From Marinobacterium sp. (GTDB taxonomy: Bacteria; Pseudomonadota; Gammaproteobacteria; Pseudomonadales; Balneatricaceae), in contig JAOXSF010000093.1 of assembly GCA_025800125.1 (NCBI GenBank), positions 1-58,769 on the forward strand: a DNA stretch of 58,769 bases, read 5' to 3'. Below, one piece after another: positions 36,894-46,416 of this stretch. Position 1 is the first letter of the stretch. Every line of letters starts with the position of its first letter. The notes below the pieces were generated by a model. The model saw only the letters and a program-made list of their open reading frames with translations, was not told where the DNA came from and ran no database searches. The translations under genes and the position numbers were made by a program.

Positions 36894-37175
36894 GTGGTAA
36901 ATCAGAAGTTCAGGGATCTGGGCGTGATGACGGTGCTGCTACGTCGTATGTATAGTCAGCGATTGCCGCGTATTATGATGCTTAAGGAGAAGGTTGATGG
37001 TGGGGCGCGGCTTGACCATTATGACATCAGTTACCTTGAGCATATTCTGGCTGATACGCGTTCAATTCAGCCAACCATTGAACGTCATCCGGAGTATCAT
37101 CAATTGGCGGCCCGTGTAATCGGGCTGTATAAAGCGGTTATTGATCAGGCAGTTGAAAACGAACGTCGTACCTGA
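36894..37175 (+). CDS. Small hypothetical protein
   Basis: The 93-residue helical, basic-then-acidic protein starts at a GTG with GAGGG eight bases upstream. It has no membrane segment or signal. The sequence (LRRMYSQRLPRIMMLKEKVDGGARLDHYDISYLEHIL, then HHPEYHQLAARVIGLYKAVI-like end) shows heptad-like helices. I do not recognise a family. It sits between the receiver gene and the convergent HD-GYP gene, so a link with signalling is possible but unproven. Confidence 0.7.
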   Translation: MVNQKFRDLGVMTVLLRRMYSQRLPRIMMLKEKVDGGARLDHYDISYLEHILADTRSIQPTIERHPEYHQLAARVIGLYKAVIDQAVENERRT

Positions 37176-37182
37176 ATTCGTT

Positions 37183-37210
37183 CTGGCGGGAGTCTTTTGG
37201 CTCCTGCCAG
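37183..37210 (+). terminator. Hairpin after the 36894 gene
   Basis: CTGGCGGGAG (37183-37192) pairs perfectly with CTCCTGCCAG (37201-37210). No strong T-run follows, so termination is likely but not certain. Confidence 0.55.
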
Positions 37211-37319
37211 TCTGAACTGCGTTATCAAAGGGGCTGCATATCTTGCTTATCGTTTTAAATAAACAAGGCTGAAAAGCATCTGTATATTCTGAATGTGGTT
37301 TTTTTGAAATAATTTCCGC

Positions 37320-38561
37320 TTAAAACAGTTCATCAAGAGCTGGCAGGCTTGGCCAGATACGATCTGCATTTTTTAGTAGTTGCTCATGCTCTTGTGGGCA
37401 TATCATGCCTTTTATGCTCATTTCGGGCATGTCTGTTGCGACAATGCGTGCTTTCTGGAGGCGTTCGCCTTTCCTGTTAGCCACTATTGCAACATGTGGG
37501 GCCGCAAGGTTGTCCGTTCGGTTTCGAACTATACCTATAAGTCCGTTATTCAGCTCAACCAGACTACCCGGTGAAAAAATACCCAGTACATTTACAAACA
37601 GGCTGGCCAGGTCGCCATCAATCGTACTGCCGCGTTCCTGAAACAGTTCACTCAGAGCGGCTTTGGGTAATACACGGGTACGGTAGGCACGGGGACGAAT
37701 CATAGCTGAATAGCAATCGGCAATCGCCATCATTCGGGTTTCGTAGGTCAGCTCATCACCGCGCAGGCTGTCAGGATAGCCACTTCCATCCAATCGCTCA
37801 TGGTGGTGCAGCACGGGCTCCAACCAGCGAGACTCCGTAATACCCTGTTTTTTCAGTAGCTCGTAGCTGCGGCGTGGGTGGCAACGGATAATATGATGCT
37901 GCTCGTTCGTTAGTGGTGTGTTCTGGTGATACAGCGTTTCCTGAATTTCATACATGCCGACATCATGCGTCAGTGCCGCAGCGACCAACGGAAAACGCTC
38001 CAGCGGGCCATGCCCCATACGTGATGATGCAACTTCACATAAAATCGCAGCGTGTAGAGGATGGGCCAGTCCATGTGGCGCATCATGCATCAGTTGGATA
38101 GTGCCAAGCATAGCGTCTGGTTGTGCTTCACAGAGCCCCTGTAAATCAAATACAAGATGCATAATACGGCGAGTGAAGGACTGGTTGGCTACGTCATTGT
38201 GCAGCAACTCATAAGCCGCATGCATGCGCTGCATGATCGACTCAATCATTTCAAAGCTGTTGCGTGGGTCAGAGCGTGGCGCGTCGGTCAGGTTACCTTC
38301 TGGTGGTTCTATTTCAACGGTGACATAACGTCGTGGGCTGTTTGCAAGAAGCTTGTCAACAACGGTGCCATCCTTGACATGTGCGCCTTCTGGTAACAGC
38401 AGTGTACGTTGGCTGTCATAAACAGACCACGGTAGATCTTCACCGACAGTAAAGTCTTTATGAGAAAGGAGGATCTCAAGTTCCCGTGTTGTTGGTGCCT
38501 TGATGGCCGAATTTTCCACAATAGCAACCCTGTCTCTGAAACCAGATTTTAAACGCTGCAT
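37320..38561 (-). CDS. HD-GYP domain c-di-GMP phosphodiesterase
   Basis: The 413-residue protein has an HD-GYP domain in its second half: LTHDVGMYEI (the HD), then HHHERLDGSGYPDSLRGDELTYETRMMAIADCYSAMIRPRAYR with the GYP motif. Such enzymes hydrolyse c-di-GMP to pGpG or GMP with a metal pair. The N-terminal ~100 residues (HKDFTVGEDLPWSVYDSQRTLLLPEGAHV) are a sensor or dimerisation region with no membrane helix. The metal-binding His/Asp residues that I can check are kept. It acts against the Cache-GGDEF enzyme at 3602-5068 in principle. Confidence 0.9.
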   Translation of the reverse strand: MQRLKSGFRDRVAIVENSAIKAPTTRELEILLSHKDFTVGEDLPWSVYDSQRTLLLPEGAHVKDGTVVDKLLANSPRRYVTVEIEPPEGNLTDAPRSDPRNSFEMIESIMQRMHAAYELLHNDVANQSFTRRIMHLVFDLQGLCEAQPDAMLGTIQLMHDAPHGLAHPLHAAILCEVASSRMGHGPLERFPLVAAALTHDVGMYEIQETLYHQNTPLTNEQHHIIRCHPRRSYELLKKQGITESRWLEPVLHHHERLDGSGYPDSLRGDELTYETRMMAIADCYSAMIRPRAYRTRVLPKAALSELFQERGSTIDGDLASLFVNVLGIFSPGSLVELNNGLIGIVRNRTDNLAAPHVAIVANRKGERLQKARIVATDMPEMSIKGMICPQEHEQLLKNADRIWPSLPALDELF

Positions 38562-38855
38562 AGTAGTGAGTGGTGGGAGAGAGAATGATGACGTACATCA
38601 TTAACATGGCATGAAACTGCCATACAGGCACTAAAGTGTAATGCCCACAGTGGTGATTACTATGGGCATGGTAAAAGAACCAGAAGTCAGGTTATGGGTT
38701 GATTACTCAGCAATTCAAACAGATAAAGCTATCAGAGTCTGCTCTGTACCCCATCTGCCATGGTGGTCAGCATGGCTAACCACCTTTGACTGTTTATGTC
38801 CGACTGTTTTTATGTCCGACTGTTTTTACTTCTGGTTGCTGTCACAGGACAGCGA

Positions 38856-39953
38856 TTACTGCTGACTTACCTGAACAGCTGGGCTTAACAGGCGATCAAT
38901 CATTCTGTTGATTGCCAGCATCTGTGGTGCATCTTTGCGGTAGTAGATATATGGTGGCAAATTATTGCTGGAATAGCCCCAGAAATCCCAGCAGCCACGT
39001 GGGTTCATCGGCATTAATTGCGATTTTTTCACCTGAGGGTAAAGAATGATCAGCTGGTTGGTGTCAGCCACTTCCATATAGCCGGTGTCTTCAATGTAGG
39101 TGGTGCCAATTTCGGAAATGCCTTGGCGACAACCATGAATGGATATATGCACGCGGCACTGGCCAGTTTTACAGCTTTTGGGAATATAAACGTAGGCGTC
39201 GCTGTCCATGCTGGTCAGATTACTGTCAATAAATTCACTCTGATTAAAACGTAGCAGTTCACCAGTGGGTTTAGCAGAGGCGGGCTTCAGCTTGCCATAA
39301 ATATGGGTCAGAATGCGTTGAGCCTGCGGAATCTCGCAGTTGTTGATGTAAGGCGGCTCGGTTTTGGCACAGGAGGTGTCTGCTGGGTCCTTGGTGATAA
39401 ATGCATGGCCAGCCTCAATGCTGCTGTTATAGAACACCTGGGCATCAGCAAGGCCCAGCTTTTGATAAAATTCCGCAGTGGTATCGACAACCCCGGTGAC
39501 AACAGTTTTGTCTTTCTGACCAGAGAAGATATATACCTTGTCGTCCTTCAGGTTTTCAATCGGGTCTATATGGCCAAGGCCTGCTGTTGTCTTTGCCAGA
39601 TCAGACAGGTAGCCACTGTTTGGGTACAGGTTGGATGGACAGCCAAACCAGCTGTACTTACAAGGGTCCATACAGGTGGATACAGCCGTAGTGATCGGAG
39701 CAATTAATGGGTTGCTGCCTGCGCAGTTCCATGGGCCTCCGGCGACAACACCAGCACCCACCAGTTTACTGGAGTAGGCGACATGGAATTGAGCGGCCAT
39801 AAATGCACCAGATGAAAGGCCTGATACTGAAGTCTGGTTGGCTTGTGCGCTCAGCGCTGGCAGCGACGCTGATGGTTCCTGTGCCATAGTCAGGCTGGAC
39901 AGACTGAGTGCCAGCGTAATTGCAGGTAAAGATTTGAGAGGTTGGGCAAACAT
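38856..39953 (-). CDS. Exported polyhydroxybutyrate depolymerase family esterase
   Basis: The 365-residue product starts at 39953 with GGAGG upstream and a Sec signal (LPAITLALSLSSLTMAQ). The alpha/beta-hydrolase lipase box is G45-L-S47-S-G, and later GSDKT-like (IFSGQKDKTVV) and EAGHAF supply the Asp and His. Cys-rich loops (WNCAGSNP, CMDPCKYSWFGC, CDFWGY-like end) suggest disulfides. Relatives are extracellular PHB depolymerases that release 3-hydroxybutyrate. The upstream frame to 40244 is only open sequence. With phaB in the window, the cell may both make and scavenge PHB. Confidence 0.88.
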   Translation of the reverse strand: MFAQPLKSLPAITLALSLSSLTMAQEPSASLPALSAQANQTSVSGLSSGAFMAAQFHVAYSSKLVGAGVVAGGPWNCAGSNPLIAPITTAVSTCMDPCKYSWFGCPSNLYPNSGYLSDLAKTTAGLGHIDPIENLKDDKVYIFSGQKDKTVVTGVVDTTAEFYQKLGLADAQVFYNSSIEAGHAFITKDPADTSCAKTEPPYINNCEIPQAQRILTHIYGKLKPASAKPTGELLRFNQSEFIDSNLTSMDSDAYVYIPKSCKTGQCRVHISIHGCRQGISEIGTTYIEDTGYMEVADTNQLIILYPQVKKSQLMPMNPRGCWDFWGYSSNNLPPYIYYRKDAPQMLAINRMIDRLLSPAVQVSQQ

Positions 39954-40198
39954 AAAGCCTCCTTGCAGTGTTGATGAGATAAGGCATTCGTTGATACAAA
40001 AGCTGATCACACCGGCGACCGACTGCGCCATTCCCTGTCGCAGGTTGGAAAATGATCCTGTTATCTGTTTATAACCGACCTGAAAAGGCCCGTTCAGAGC
40101 CAGCTCGTTACATGGTGGGCTCATTATATAGCGGGTTTTTATAACCTGAATGGGGTTACTGTGGCAGTGTGATATGGCAGCTTTATGACGCAGCGCAC

Positions 40199-40224
40199 AA
40201 AAAAGGCTCCAGTCGGAGCCTTTG
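40199..40224 (-). terminator. Rho-independent terminator after the DUF3549 gene
   Basis: On the minus strand, AAAGGCTCC pairs with GGAGCCTTT around GACT and runs into TTTTTTG. It lies ~35 bases beyond the DUF3549 stop and upstream of the PHB depolymerase gene. Confidence 0.85.
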
Positions 40225-40258
40225 CAGAGATCATCTGTTGCCAAATAGCGCTGAGTGC

Positions 40259-41317
40259 TTAACTCATCCGGCCACCGAACATTTCACCAATTGCAATTGA
40301 AAGTGCTTCACTGCGTTCCGGGTTACGGAAGCTGCTGAGTGCCTGTATACGAAGCTCAGGAGTAAACATCAGATCAGCCAGAATGCGAGAGAAGCCAGCC
40401 TGGCCAGCCTTACCTGCGGCCAACTGTTCCAGGAACTGTAACATCAGCGCCTGGTTATCCAGTGCATGACTGCAACGGGTGGCAATTGCTGCTATCACTT
40501 CTGCTTCCAGTGACACCTTATGTGCAAGTACCTGAGTCAACAATGCCTGTACTGTCTGCAAATTGCGGCCATTAGAAATAGCGCGAATCTGTGGGGCAAT
40601 ATGGTTAGCCCGGGTTTCACTCTGCAATGTTGCTTGCAGGCGTTGTTCAACCGCACTGAAAATACGGTGGTCGGGTACTGTATTTTCCAGTGCGGTACAG
40701 AATGCCTCATAGGGTTCATCAGGCATATCGGCCAGTCGCTCTGCCAGCGCAGCAGCATTATTGGCACTTTCCTGACGAATAACCAGATCAGCCAGTCCCT
40801 GATAACCCAGAGATGGCCAGCTATCTAGTGGAGCTTCACCACGCACATACTGCTGTGCGAACTCATAGTAGCGGGATGCCGGGTTGCCCATAGCAACCGC
40901 CGCGTTGGCATGGAAAATGGCCATCTTTTCCTGATCAGGGGTGAAAGAGAATGGGTTATCCTTCAGAGCATCCCGTACCTGACTGGCGTCACCACTGTCT
41001 TCCACTTGCAGCAGATTGTGTGCATTTTGCAGCAGTCGCTGATAAAGGTCATCACGGGCGGCGGCGACCAGGTGGCCCTGTTCATCTAAAGGTAGTTTCA
41101 GAAACCAGACCACATTCTGGGCTTTTTTTGTCGGTTCCCACATTAACAACGCTACCCAGGCATGGTGCAGATAGGGTGTTGGATAGGTGATCTGGCCCAG
41201 CTCAACCTTGTGGAAAGTCTCAGCCGACAGCTTGCTGACCCGGCGGCCCATATCAAAAATACGTAACTGGGCACCGCTCTGGCGCAGCAGATCAGTCAGG
41301 GAGTGGGAGGTAGACAT
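40259..41317 (-). CDS. DUF3549 family protein
   Basis: The 352-residue cytoplasmic protein begins MSTSHSLTDLLRQSGAQLRIFDMGRRVSKLSAETFHKVE, the DUF3549 hallmark, followed by HEAT-like helical repeats to the end. The family is found in gammaproteobacteria; its function is unknown. The start at 41317 has GGAGCC upstream, while the frame runs on to 41389 without one. It is closed by the terminator at 40199-40224. Confidence 0.88.
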   Translation of the reverse strand: MSTSHSLTDLLRQSGAQLRIFDMGRRVSKLSAETFHKVELGQITYPTPYLHHAWVALLMWEPTKKAQNVVWFLKLPLDEQGHLVAAARDDLYQRLLQNAHNLLQVEDSGDASQVRDALKDNPFSFTPDQEKMAIFHANAAVAMGNPASRYYEFAQQYVRGEAPLDSWPSLGYQGLADLVIRQESANNAAALAERLADMPDEPYEAFCTALENTVPDHRIFSAVEQRLQATLQSETRANHIAPQIRAISNGRNLQTVQALLTQVLAHKVSLEAEVIAAIATRCSHALDNQALMLQFLEQLAAGKAGQAGFSRILADLMFTPELRIQALSSFRNPERSEALSIAIGEMFGGRMS

Positions 41318-41468
41318 GGTGGCTCCTGATTCAGACTCGTTAACAGGGGCGTCATTGTACCAGAGCGTCAGAGGAAAGCAGCGCAGCAAACTGACGCGCT
41401 GCTTTTGTGGAAAAATGATTACAGATTAAAGATGCCGTCTTAATATAGCTTAGCCAGCGACAGCTTGG

Positions 41469-41693
41469 TCAGCGCAGGTTATTACGTTGTTCTTCAGGTG
41501 TCATACCGGTGCTGAAATCATTATATTCGTCGGCAGCATCCAGCTCCGGCTTTGCTTCAATACTGTAGCCTTCACTGGCCCATTCTCCCAGATCAATCAG
41601 ACGACAGCGCTCGCTGCAAAATGGTCGATGCGGGTTTTGCAGACTGTATTCGATTTCAGTCTGGCATTGTGGACAATTCATTTTACGGCTCAT
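41469..41693 (-). CDS. yacG: DNA gyrase inhibitor YacG (zinc ribbon)
   Basis: The 74-residue protein has the four zinc ligands C7, C10, C26 and C30 (CPQC, FCSERC) and the acidic tail typical of YacG, which binds GyrB and blocks DNA binding by gyrase. It is the last gene of a pilD-coaE-yacG set reading leftward, the usual arrangement in pseudomonads and relatives. Confidence 0.93.
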   Translation of the reverse strand: MSRKMNCPQCQTEIEYSLQNPHRPFCSERCRLIDLGEWASEGYSIEAKPELDAADEYNDFSTGMTPEEQRNNLR

Positions 41694-41760
41694 GAGAGGT
41701 GTCCCAGGTTCTTATGTGTTGTCAGTGCAGGCTGTGTTTCGTTGCCAGCGCAGGCTGCAT

Positions 41761-42363
41761 TCAGTCGTCAGCGGAGGCGGCGTTGAGTAGCTGCTGGTGT
41801 AATGTGTCTACCTGCAGCATGAGGGTATCCATATCACCACGGTTGTCCAGCACACTGTCAGCACGCTTCAGGCGCTCATCGCGCTGCATCTGTGCGGCCA
41901 AAATAGCACGAACCTGCTCCGGACTGCTGTTATCCCTGTTTGCAGTTCGGCTGATCTGCTGATCTTCCTCGACATCAACCACCACGACATGGTTTACCAG
42001 CAGGTGCTGGTCTGTTTCCAGTAACAGGGGCGACACCAGCACTGTGTAGGCGGAGTCAGCCGCCTCCAGCTGTTGCAGGATACGATCTCTGATCAGGGGG
42101 TGGAGAAGGTCTTCCAGCCAGGTACGTTGTTTCTCGTTGCCAAAAACAATTTCACGAAGCTGACGACGATCCAGCGAGCCATCCGTTGTGATGACCTGAT
42201 CACCGAAGCGCTGCGCGATTTTTTCCAGCGCAGGCTCGCCCGGTTCTACAACCTCACGGGCAACAATATCAGCATCAACAACGGTGATGCCCTGAGCTTC
42301 CAGGCGGCGGGATACAGCGGATTTACCGCTGCCTATGCCGCCGGTCAGTCCTGCAACATACAT
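41761..42363 (-). CDS. coaE: Dephospho-CoA kinase
   Basis: The 200-residue enzyme catalyses the last step of CoA synthesis, phosphorylating the 3'-hydroxyl of dephospho-CoA with ATP. The P-loop TGGIGSGKS is at 7-15, followed by DADIVAREVVEPG and the lid region. The length is normal. It sits between pilD (57 bases upstream) and yacG (67 bases downstream). Confidence 0.95.
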   Translation of the reverse strand: MYVAGLTGGIGSGKSAVSRRLEAQGITVVDADIVAREVVEPGEPALEKIAQRFGDQVITTDGSLDRRQLREIVFGNEKQRTWLEDLLHPLIRDRILQQLEAADSAYTVLVSPLLLETDQHLLVNHVVVVDVEEDQQISRTANRDNSSPEQVRAILAAQMQRDERLKRADSVLDNRGDMDTLMLQVDTLHQQLLNAASADD

Positions 42364-42420
42364 GAATCAGACCTTCAATGGTTGAAAAATGAAAGAGCTT
42401 GATTAAATAATAGCGGGCAG

Positions 42421-43293
42421 TCAGTAGCTGCCCATCAGCAATTGATAATATGCCTGGGTTACATCATCGCCCCAGAGCAGAGCAATCCAGCCTGCCATCG
42501 CCAGAAAAGGGCCAAATGGCATCGGTTGCCCTCTATTATGCCGTCCGAGTGCCATCATGAGTATACCCAGTACAGAGGCGATAAAAGCGGAGATAAAAAT
42601 CAGCACCGGGAGTTTGTCGCCACCCACCCAGGCGCCCAGCGCGGCTAGCAGCTTGAAATCACCATATCCCATGCCTTCTTTACCGGTGATTAGCCGGAAT
42701 AGATGGTAAATGCTCCATAGAATCATGTAGCCGCCTGCGGCCCCAAAAACCGCCAGATGCAGGGTGGTGAAGACACTGTAACTGTTGACCAGTAAACCCA
42801 GCCAGAGCAGTGGCAATGTCAGGGTGTCAGGTAACAGTTGGTGGTCGTAATCAATCAGTGTCAGACAGATCAGAAAACAGCTGAACAACGCGAATGCGAT
42901 ACCGATTTCGTTCAGGCCGTAATGCCAGATACCTGCGCTACAGATCAGTGCCGTACTTAGTTCAACCAGCGGGTAGCGTAACGAGATTGAAGTTTTACAC
43001 TGGCTGCAGCGTCCGCGCAGAAACAGATAGCTCAGCAGTGGAATATTCTCGTACCAGCGAATTTTATAGTCACAACCCGGGCAATGTGAGCCCGGCACAG
43101 AGAGGTTATAGGCAGGCTGCTCGAAGGACTGTTCCTGAGCATCAGCAAGCTGCTGTTGCCATTCGTGCTCCATCATGCGTGGCAGGCGGTGAATGACCAC
43201 ATTCAGGAAGCTGCCGATACACAGGCTGACAATAAAAGTAAGGGCCAATGCCAGCATCGGGTGCCCTTGGAACAGATCAAAGTATAAATACAT
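42421..43293 (-). CDS. pilD: Type IV prepilin peptidase/N-methyltransferase
   Basis: PilD removes the leader of type IV pilins and type II secretion pseudopilins and methylates the new N-terminus in the inner membrane. The 290-residue protein has the zinc-binding cysteines C71, C74, C96 and C99, and the two catalytic aspartates D148 (LIDYDHQ) and D212 (GMGYGDFK), among about eight membrane helices. The gene starts the coaE-yacG set; pilB and pilC, often upstream of it, are not here. Confidence 0.95.
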   Translation of the reverse strand: MYLYFDLFQGHPMLALALTFIVSLCIGSFLNVVIHRLPRMMEHEWQQQLADAQEQSFEQPAYNLSVPGSHCPGCDYKIRWYENIPLLSYLFLRGRCSQCKTSISLRYPLVELSTALICSAGIWHYGLNEIGIAFALFSCFLICLTLIDYDHQLLPDTLTLPLLWLGLLVNSYSVFTTLHLAVFGAAGGYMILWSIYHLFRLITGKEGMGYGDFKLLAALGAWVGGDKLPVLIFISAFIASVLGILMMALGRHNRGQPMPFGPFLAMAGWIALLWGDDVTQAYYQLLMGSY

Positions 43294-43646
43294 GCGGCCT
43301 CCGCAGTTTCAATCGCGTCGCTAATGTACCAGTCTGGCCTGATGCTGCGAAGCATTTACCGTAGAGAAAGTGAAAGCGGGTACAGAGAAAACGTTACTGA
43401 TTACCTGGTGAGGGTTGTTACTTGGTGGAGGTTGTTACTTGGTGAAAGTTGTTACCCGGTGAAAGTTGTTATGGACATCCAGGGCATTGGCTACCATATC
43501 GCCTTGAATCGCGTTGCCCACTCCTGAATCGAGACCAGGTATAATCAGAATAAACCCCGTGCGCCTTTTGTCGTATGTGACAGTGCCCACAGCGCGGCTG
43601 TGTTCAGGTAGTATGGAGCGCTGTTTTTGTTCAGGAAGCTGCTGTA
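43294..43646. other. 353-bp divergent intergenic region with a tandem repeat
   Basis: This region separates pilD (leftward) from the 43647 gene (rightward). Apart from the 17-bp repeat array (43407-43474) I see no gene; the plus-strand frames through it are shadows of the repeat and of the next gene. Confidence 0.5.
43407..43474 (+). repeat. Four tandem 17-bp repeats upstream of the 43647 gene
   Basis: GGTGAGGGTTGTTACTT, GGTGGAGGTTGTTACTT, GGTGAAAGTTGTTACCC and GGTGAAAGTTGTTATGG run head to tail with no spacers. This is a minisatellite in the divergent promoter region. Confidence 0.85.
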
Positions 43647-44006
43647 ATGACTGCCGTAATGAAGCGAAATATTATCATTGGCCTGATTGCCGCCTGTGTC
43701 GGCATTACGCTGTATATTAACGAAGTGACACAGCCAATGGACCCTGCCATCAAATCACGGGTTGAAGCTGCCATTCTGGAAGACCCTCGCTTTCCTGCGC
43801 GGCCAGTCTGGTGGGAAAACGATACGGTGCTGGCAGTAGGGGTACTGAAAGAGGGTGAAGATCATAGTGCTGATGCAGTAGACATCTGCAAGTGGGTACG
43901 TGAGGCTGGCATCAAGTCTCTGCTGGTGGAAATGTATGATCTGCTGACCATCCAGAATGAAAATAAGTGGAACCGTATTGGGGCAGCACGTTGTGATGTT
44001 AAATAA
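43647..44006 (+). CDS. Small membrane-anchored hypothetical protein
   Basis: The 119-residue product has one N-terminal membrane helix (IIIGLIAACVGITLYINEV) and a soluble part of ~85 residues (RFPARPVWWENDTVLAVGVLKEG, DAVDICKWVREAGIKSLLVEMYDLLTIQ). The soluble part is probably periplasmic. The second ATG (43659) is an alternative start. I do not recognise a family. Confidence 0.7.
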   Translation: MTAVMKRNIIIGLIAACVGITLYINEVTQPMDPAIKSRVEAAILEDPRFPARPVWWENDTVLAVGVLKEGEDHSADAVDICKWVREAGIKSLLVEMYDLLTIQNENKWNRIGAARCDVK

Positions 44007-44088
44007 TCTGTTTGTGAAGCTTCTTTTTGCAGGAGCCTCATAGCAGAGTATTTTACATCGCAGGCAGGCCTGGTTCTGGCTCAGCTTA

Positions 44089-44108
44089 AGCGGTACGGTC
44101 GTACCGCT
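44089..44108 (+). terminator. Hairpin after the 43647 gene
   Basis: AGCGGTAC-GGTC-GTACCGCT is a perfect 8-bp stem with a four-base loop, ~80 bases after the stop. There is no T-run, so it could also be an operator-like palindrome. Confidence 0.45.
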
Positions 44109-44285
44109 ATATGAAGTGTTGGTGGCTCAGATAATTTGATCTCCGTCTTCCTTTGTAAAACTTGGTCAACCCCCATATCAATCACTAGCCAGCTAGTACA
44201 GTCGACTCTGTATATTGGTTATTGGCTTTATTGATCGCGCATCTAAGGCCCCAATTCAGGCTCAGGTACGTTTTTTATCTGTTAT

Positions 44286-44852
44286 TTATTTTCCAGGCTT
44301 ATGATACATAAAATTCATTTTATGCTTTGCTTTCAAGTGATCAAAGTCGATGCTGATGACATTAGTGTTCTCAATGATCCATGCCAGATCTTTACGGGAT
44401 AATTTGAAAAATTCCCGGTTGTTATTAACCCGGGTATCAGCAAATTTCTTATGTAGCGACTTTTCAAGCTTTAATGCTTCAGGTGTCGAAATGAGCATGT
44501 CAATTTTGAATGGGTCAGGTACACCGGTAGCGGAGTTGATCTGGCCGATACGCTCTTTCGGTGATTTGGTTGTCATGCCAATTTTGAATATACCGCACTC
44601 AAATGTATCATTAGAAATAATGTATACAAAGTCGTTGTAGGGTGAGAACAGGGATTTGTTTTTATAAAAGGTGCGGTCTTTTTGTTTTTGTTGGCTTTTT
44701 TCTTTGGCTTTTTTTCGAATATAGGGGCATGTTACGATGGCCGTAATAATTGGCAAAGCAGAAAGCTCTGGCGCTTTTGTTATAAAAAAAATCCCTATCA
44801 GTATATAAATAATAGTCAAAAACCATGCTGTCAGTTCTATTGCTCGCTCCAT
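44286..44852 (-). CDS. Membrane-anchored GIY-YIG (T5orf172-type) nuclease-like protein
   Basis: The 188-residue product starts at 44852 (AGGA upstream). One or two N-terminal membrane helices (LTAWFLTIIYILIGIFFI, LSALPIITAIV) are followed by a basic linker and a GIY-YIG domain of the T5orf172/MUG113 kind: FVYIISNDTFECGIFKIGMTTKSPKERIGQIN, then EKSLHKKFADTRVNNNREFFKL. Members of this group are often phage or mobile-element linked. The membrane anchor fused to a GIY-YIG domain is unusual. The target is unknown. Confidence 0.78.
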   Translation of the reverse strand: MERAIELTAWFLTIIYILIGIFFITKAPELSALPIITAIVTCPYIRKKAKEKSQQKQKDRTFYKNKSLFSPYNDFVYIISNDTFECGIFKIGMTTKSPKERIGQINSATGVPDPFKIDMLISTPEALKLEKSLHKKFADTRVNNNREFFKLSRKDLAWIIENTNVISIDFDHLKAKHKMNFMYHKPGK

Positions 44853-45019
44853 GAAATATCCTGTCAATGCTTTATCTGTTACGGGTCAGGGCGCGAAGTA
44901 TACAGGTTTTCCGGGCGTTCTGGTCTGTGCGGCGCATATTTCAGGGTGCTGAACCTGATGCAGAGTCACCGGTCACAGGGAGCAGCAACTGCATTGAAAC
45001 AGTTGCTGCCGTTTATCTT

Positions 45020-46414
45020 TCATCCGGCAATTAATGCCCGTAACAGTTGGCGATTAAAGTGCTTCAGGTTTGGAAACAGTGTCGTTAACTGTTTGCGGGG
45101 TACACCAAACCAGTGAGCAAGCTCTGCATAAAGCTGGTCAGTGCTGGTGGTCGGAATCAATACACCATCGCCCATATTCAAAGGGTTGTCTTGCAGCGTC
45201 AGCGATGGATATTCGCCAAAAATTTCACCGCCATTGATCGAATTACCCATCACCAGGGTGTTACCACCCCAACCGTGGTCAGTCCCATTGCCGTTTGAGG
45301 TCAGGGTGCGGCCAAAGTCTGAACCAGTAAAAGTAATCACCTGATCACCCAGCCCCATATTGTCGAGTGCCTGCTGGAATTCACCGAGTGCCTGACTTAA
45401 TACCTGTAGCATGCGAGCATGGTTATTCAGCAGCTCATCATGATGATCCCAGCCAATATAGCGCAGGAAAAAGGTCTGGTGTGGAGTGTTAAGACTGCTG
45501 GCCGCTTTGATACTCTGGGCAACCTTGCGCAGTTGTTGTGATAGTGGAGTATCAGAAAATTGTACTGATACCGTTTGATGCTCAGTGGCGCGCCGAAAGG
45601 TTTCATGCTGTGCCTGCGCTTCGCGTAACTGGCTCAGCCAGGTCTCACGGAAAGGGTCACCGTGATAACGGCTGTTAAGCAGGGTTTCAAAACTGTCCAG
45701 CAGTTCGTTATTCAGTGGATTGTTCTCCTCATTAACAACCAGCCCGACGCTACCTTGATCCGTAATCGAATAGTGGGATGACTGCACCCCGTTTTGCATA
45801 ATATTGTTGCCTGCCAGCGATATATTCATCGGGATCTGTGTCAGTGCCCGGCCTGGTTGTAGCGCATCGGCAAAATAACCGAACCAGCCTGCGTTGATGC
45901 GTTTATCCGGGCGGCTGGTCTGCCAGTGTTTGAACTGATCAGCATGGGAGAGCAGCCCCAGTGGCAGACGGGCAGTACCATTGTCAATCGCTGCCTTGCT
46001 GACAGGTTCTATCATGGGCGCTACATTTGCTACGAATGCCAGTTTCTTACGCTGAAAAAGCTGTTGTACGTCTGACATGCTGGGGTGCAGGCCAAACGTT
46101 CGTCCCTGGTTGTCCTGATAGTGGTGGCCTATGTTGTTGTGCAGGGGCAACAGGCTATCCCGCTCCAGTGCCAGGTTGCTGCGGCTCTGCTGATAAGCCC
46201 GATAATGAGCGTCCGAAGTGGGCACCAGCATATTAAAGCTGTCATTGCCGCCATCCAGCATAATAAACACCAGTGCCTTTCGGGCCGGGCGCAGGTTCAG
46301 TGTGATGGGCTCCGGTTGCAACTGAGGGATGGCAAAAGAGGGCGCTGCACCGGCCAGTGTCAGGCCTGCTGCACCGGCTTTAAGAAAGCTGCGACGGTTC
46401 AGTTGGGTATTCAT
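45020..46414 (-). CDS. DUF1501 family protein, Tat-exported
   Basis: The 464-residue protein begins with a twin-arginine signal (NRRSFLKAGAAGLTLAGAA) and has the DUF1501 pattern: VFIMLDGGNDSFNMLVP, FLRYIGWDHHDELLNNHARML, and TFTGSDFGRTLTSNGNGTDHGWGGN. The family has a sulfatase/alkaline-phosphatase-like fold; the metal-binding Asp/His residues are visible in these motifs. It lies two bases after the DUF1800 stop, so the pair is cotranscribed. The biochemical function is unknown. Confidence 0.92.
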   Translation of the reverse strand: MNTQLNRRSFLKAGAAGLTLAGAAPSFAIPQLQPEPITLNLRPARKALVFIMLDGGNDSFNMLVPTSDAHYRAYQQSRSNLALERDSLLPLHNNIGHHYQDNQGRTFGLHPSMSDVQQLFQRKKLAFVANVAPMIEPVSKAAIDNGTARLPLGLLSHADQFKHWQTSRPDKRINAGWFGYFADALQPGRALTQIPMNISLAGNNIMQNGVQSSHYSITDQGSVGLVVNEENNPLNNELLDSFETLLNSRYHGDPFRETWLSQLREAQAQHETFRRATEHQTVSVQFSDTPLSQQLRKVAQSIKAASSLNTPHQTFFLRYIGWDHHDELLNNHARMLQVLSQALGEFQQALDNMGLGDQVITFTGSDFGRTLTSNGNGTDHGWGGNTLVMGNSINGGEIFGEYPSLTLQDNPLNMGDGVLIPTTSTDQLYAELAHWFGVPRKQLTTLFPNLKHFNRQLLRALIAG

Positions 46415-46416
46415 AA

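Noticed and set aside
38797..38828. Repeat TGTCCGACTGTTTTTA near the PHB depolymerase end
   Set aside because: Only two copies, in non-coding sequence; too little to interpret.
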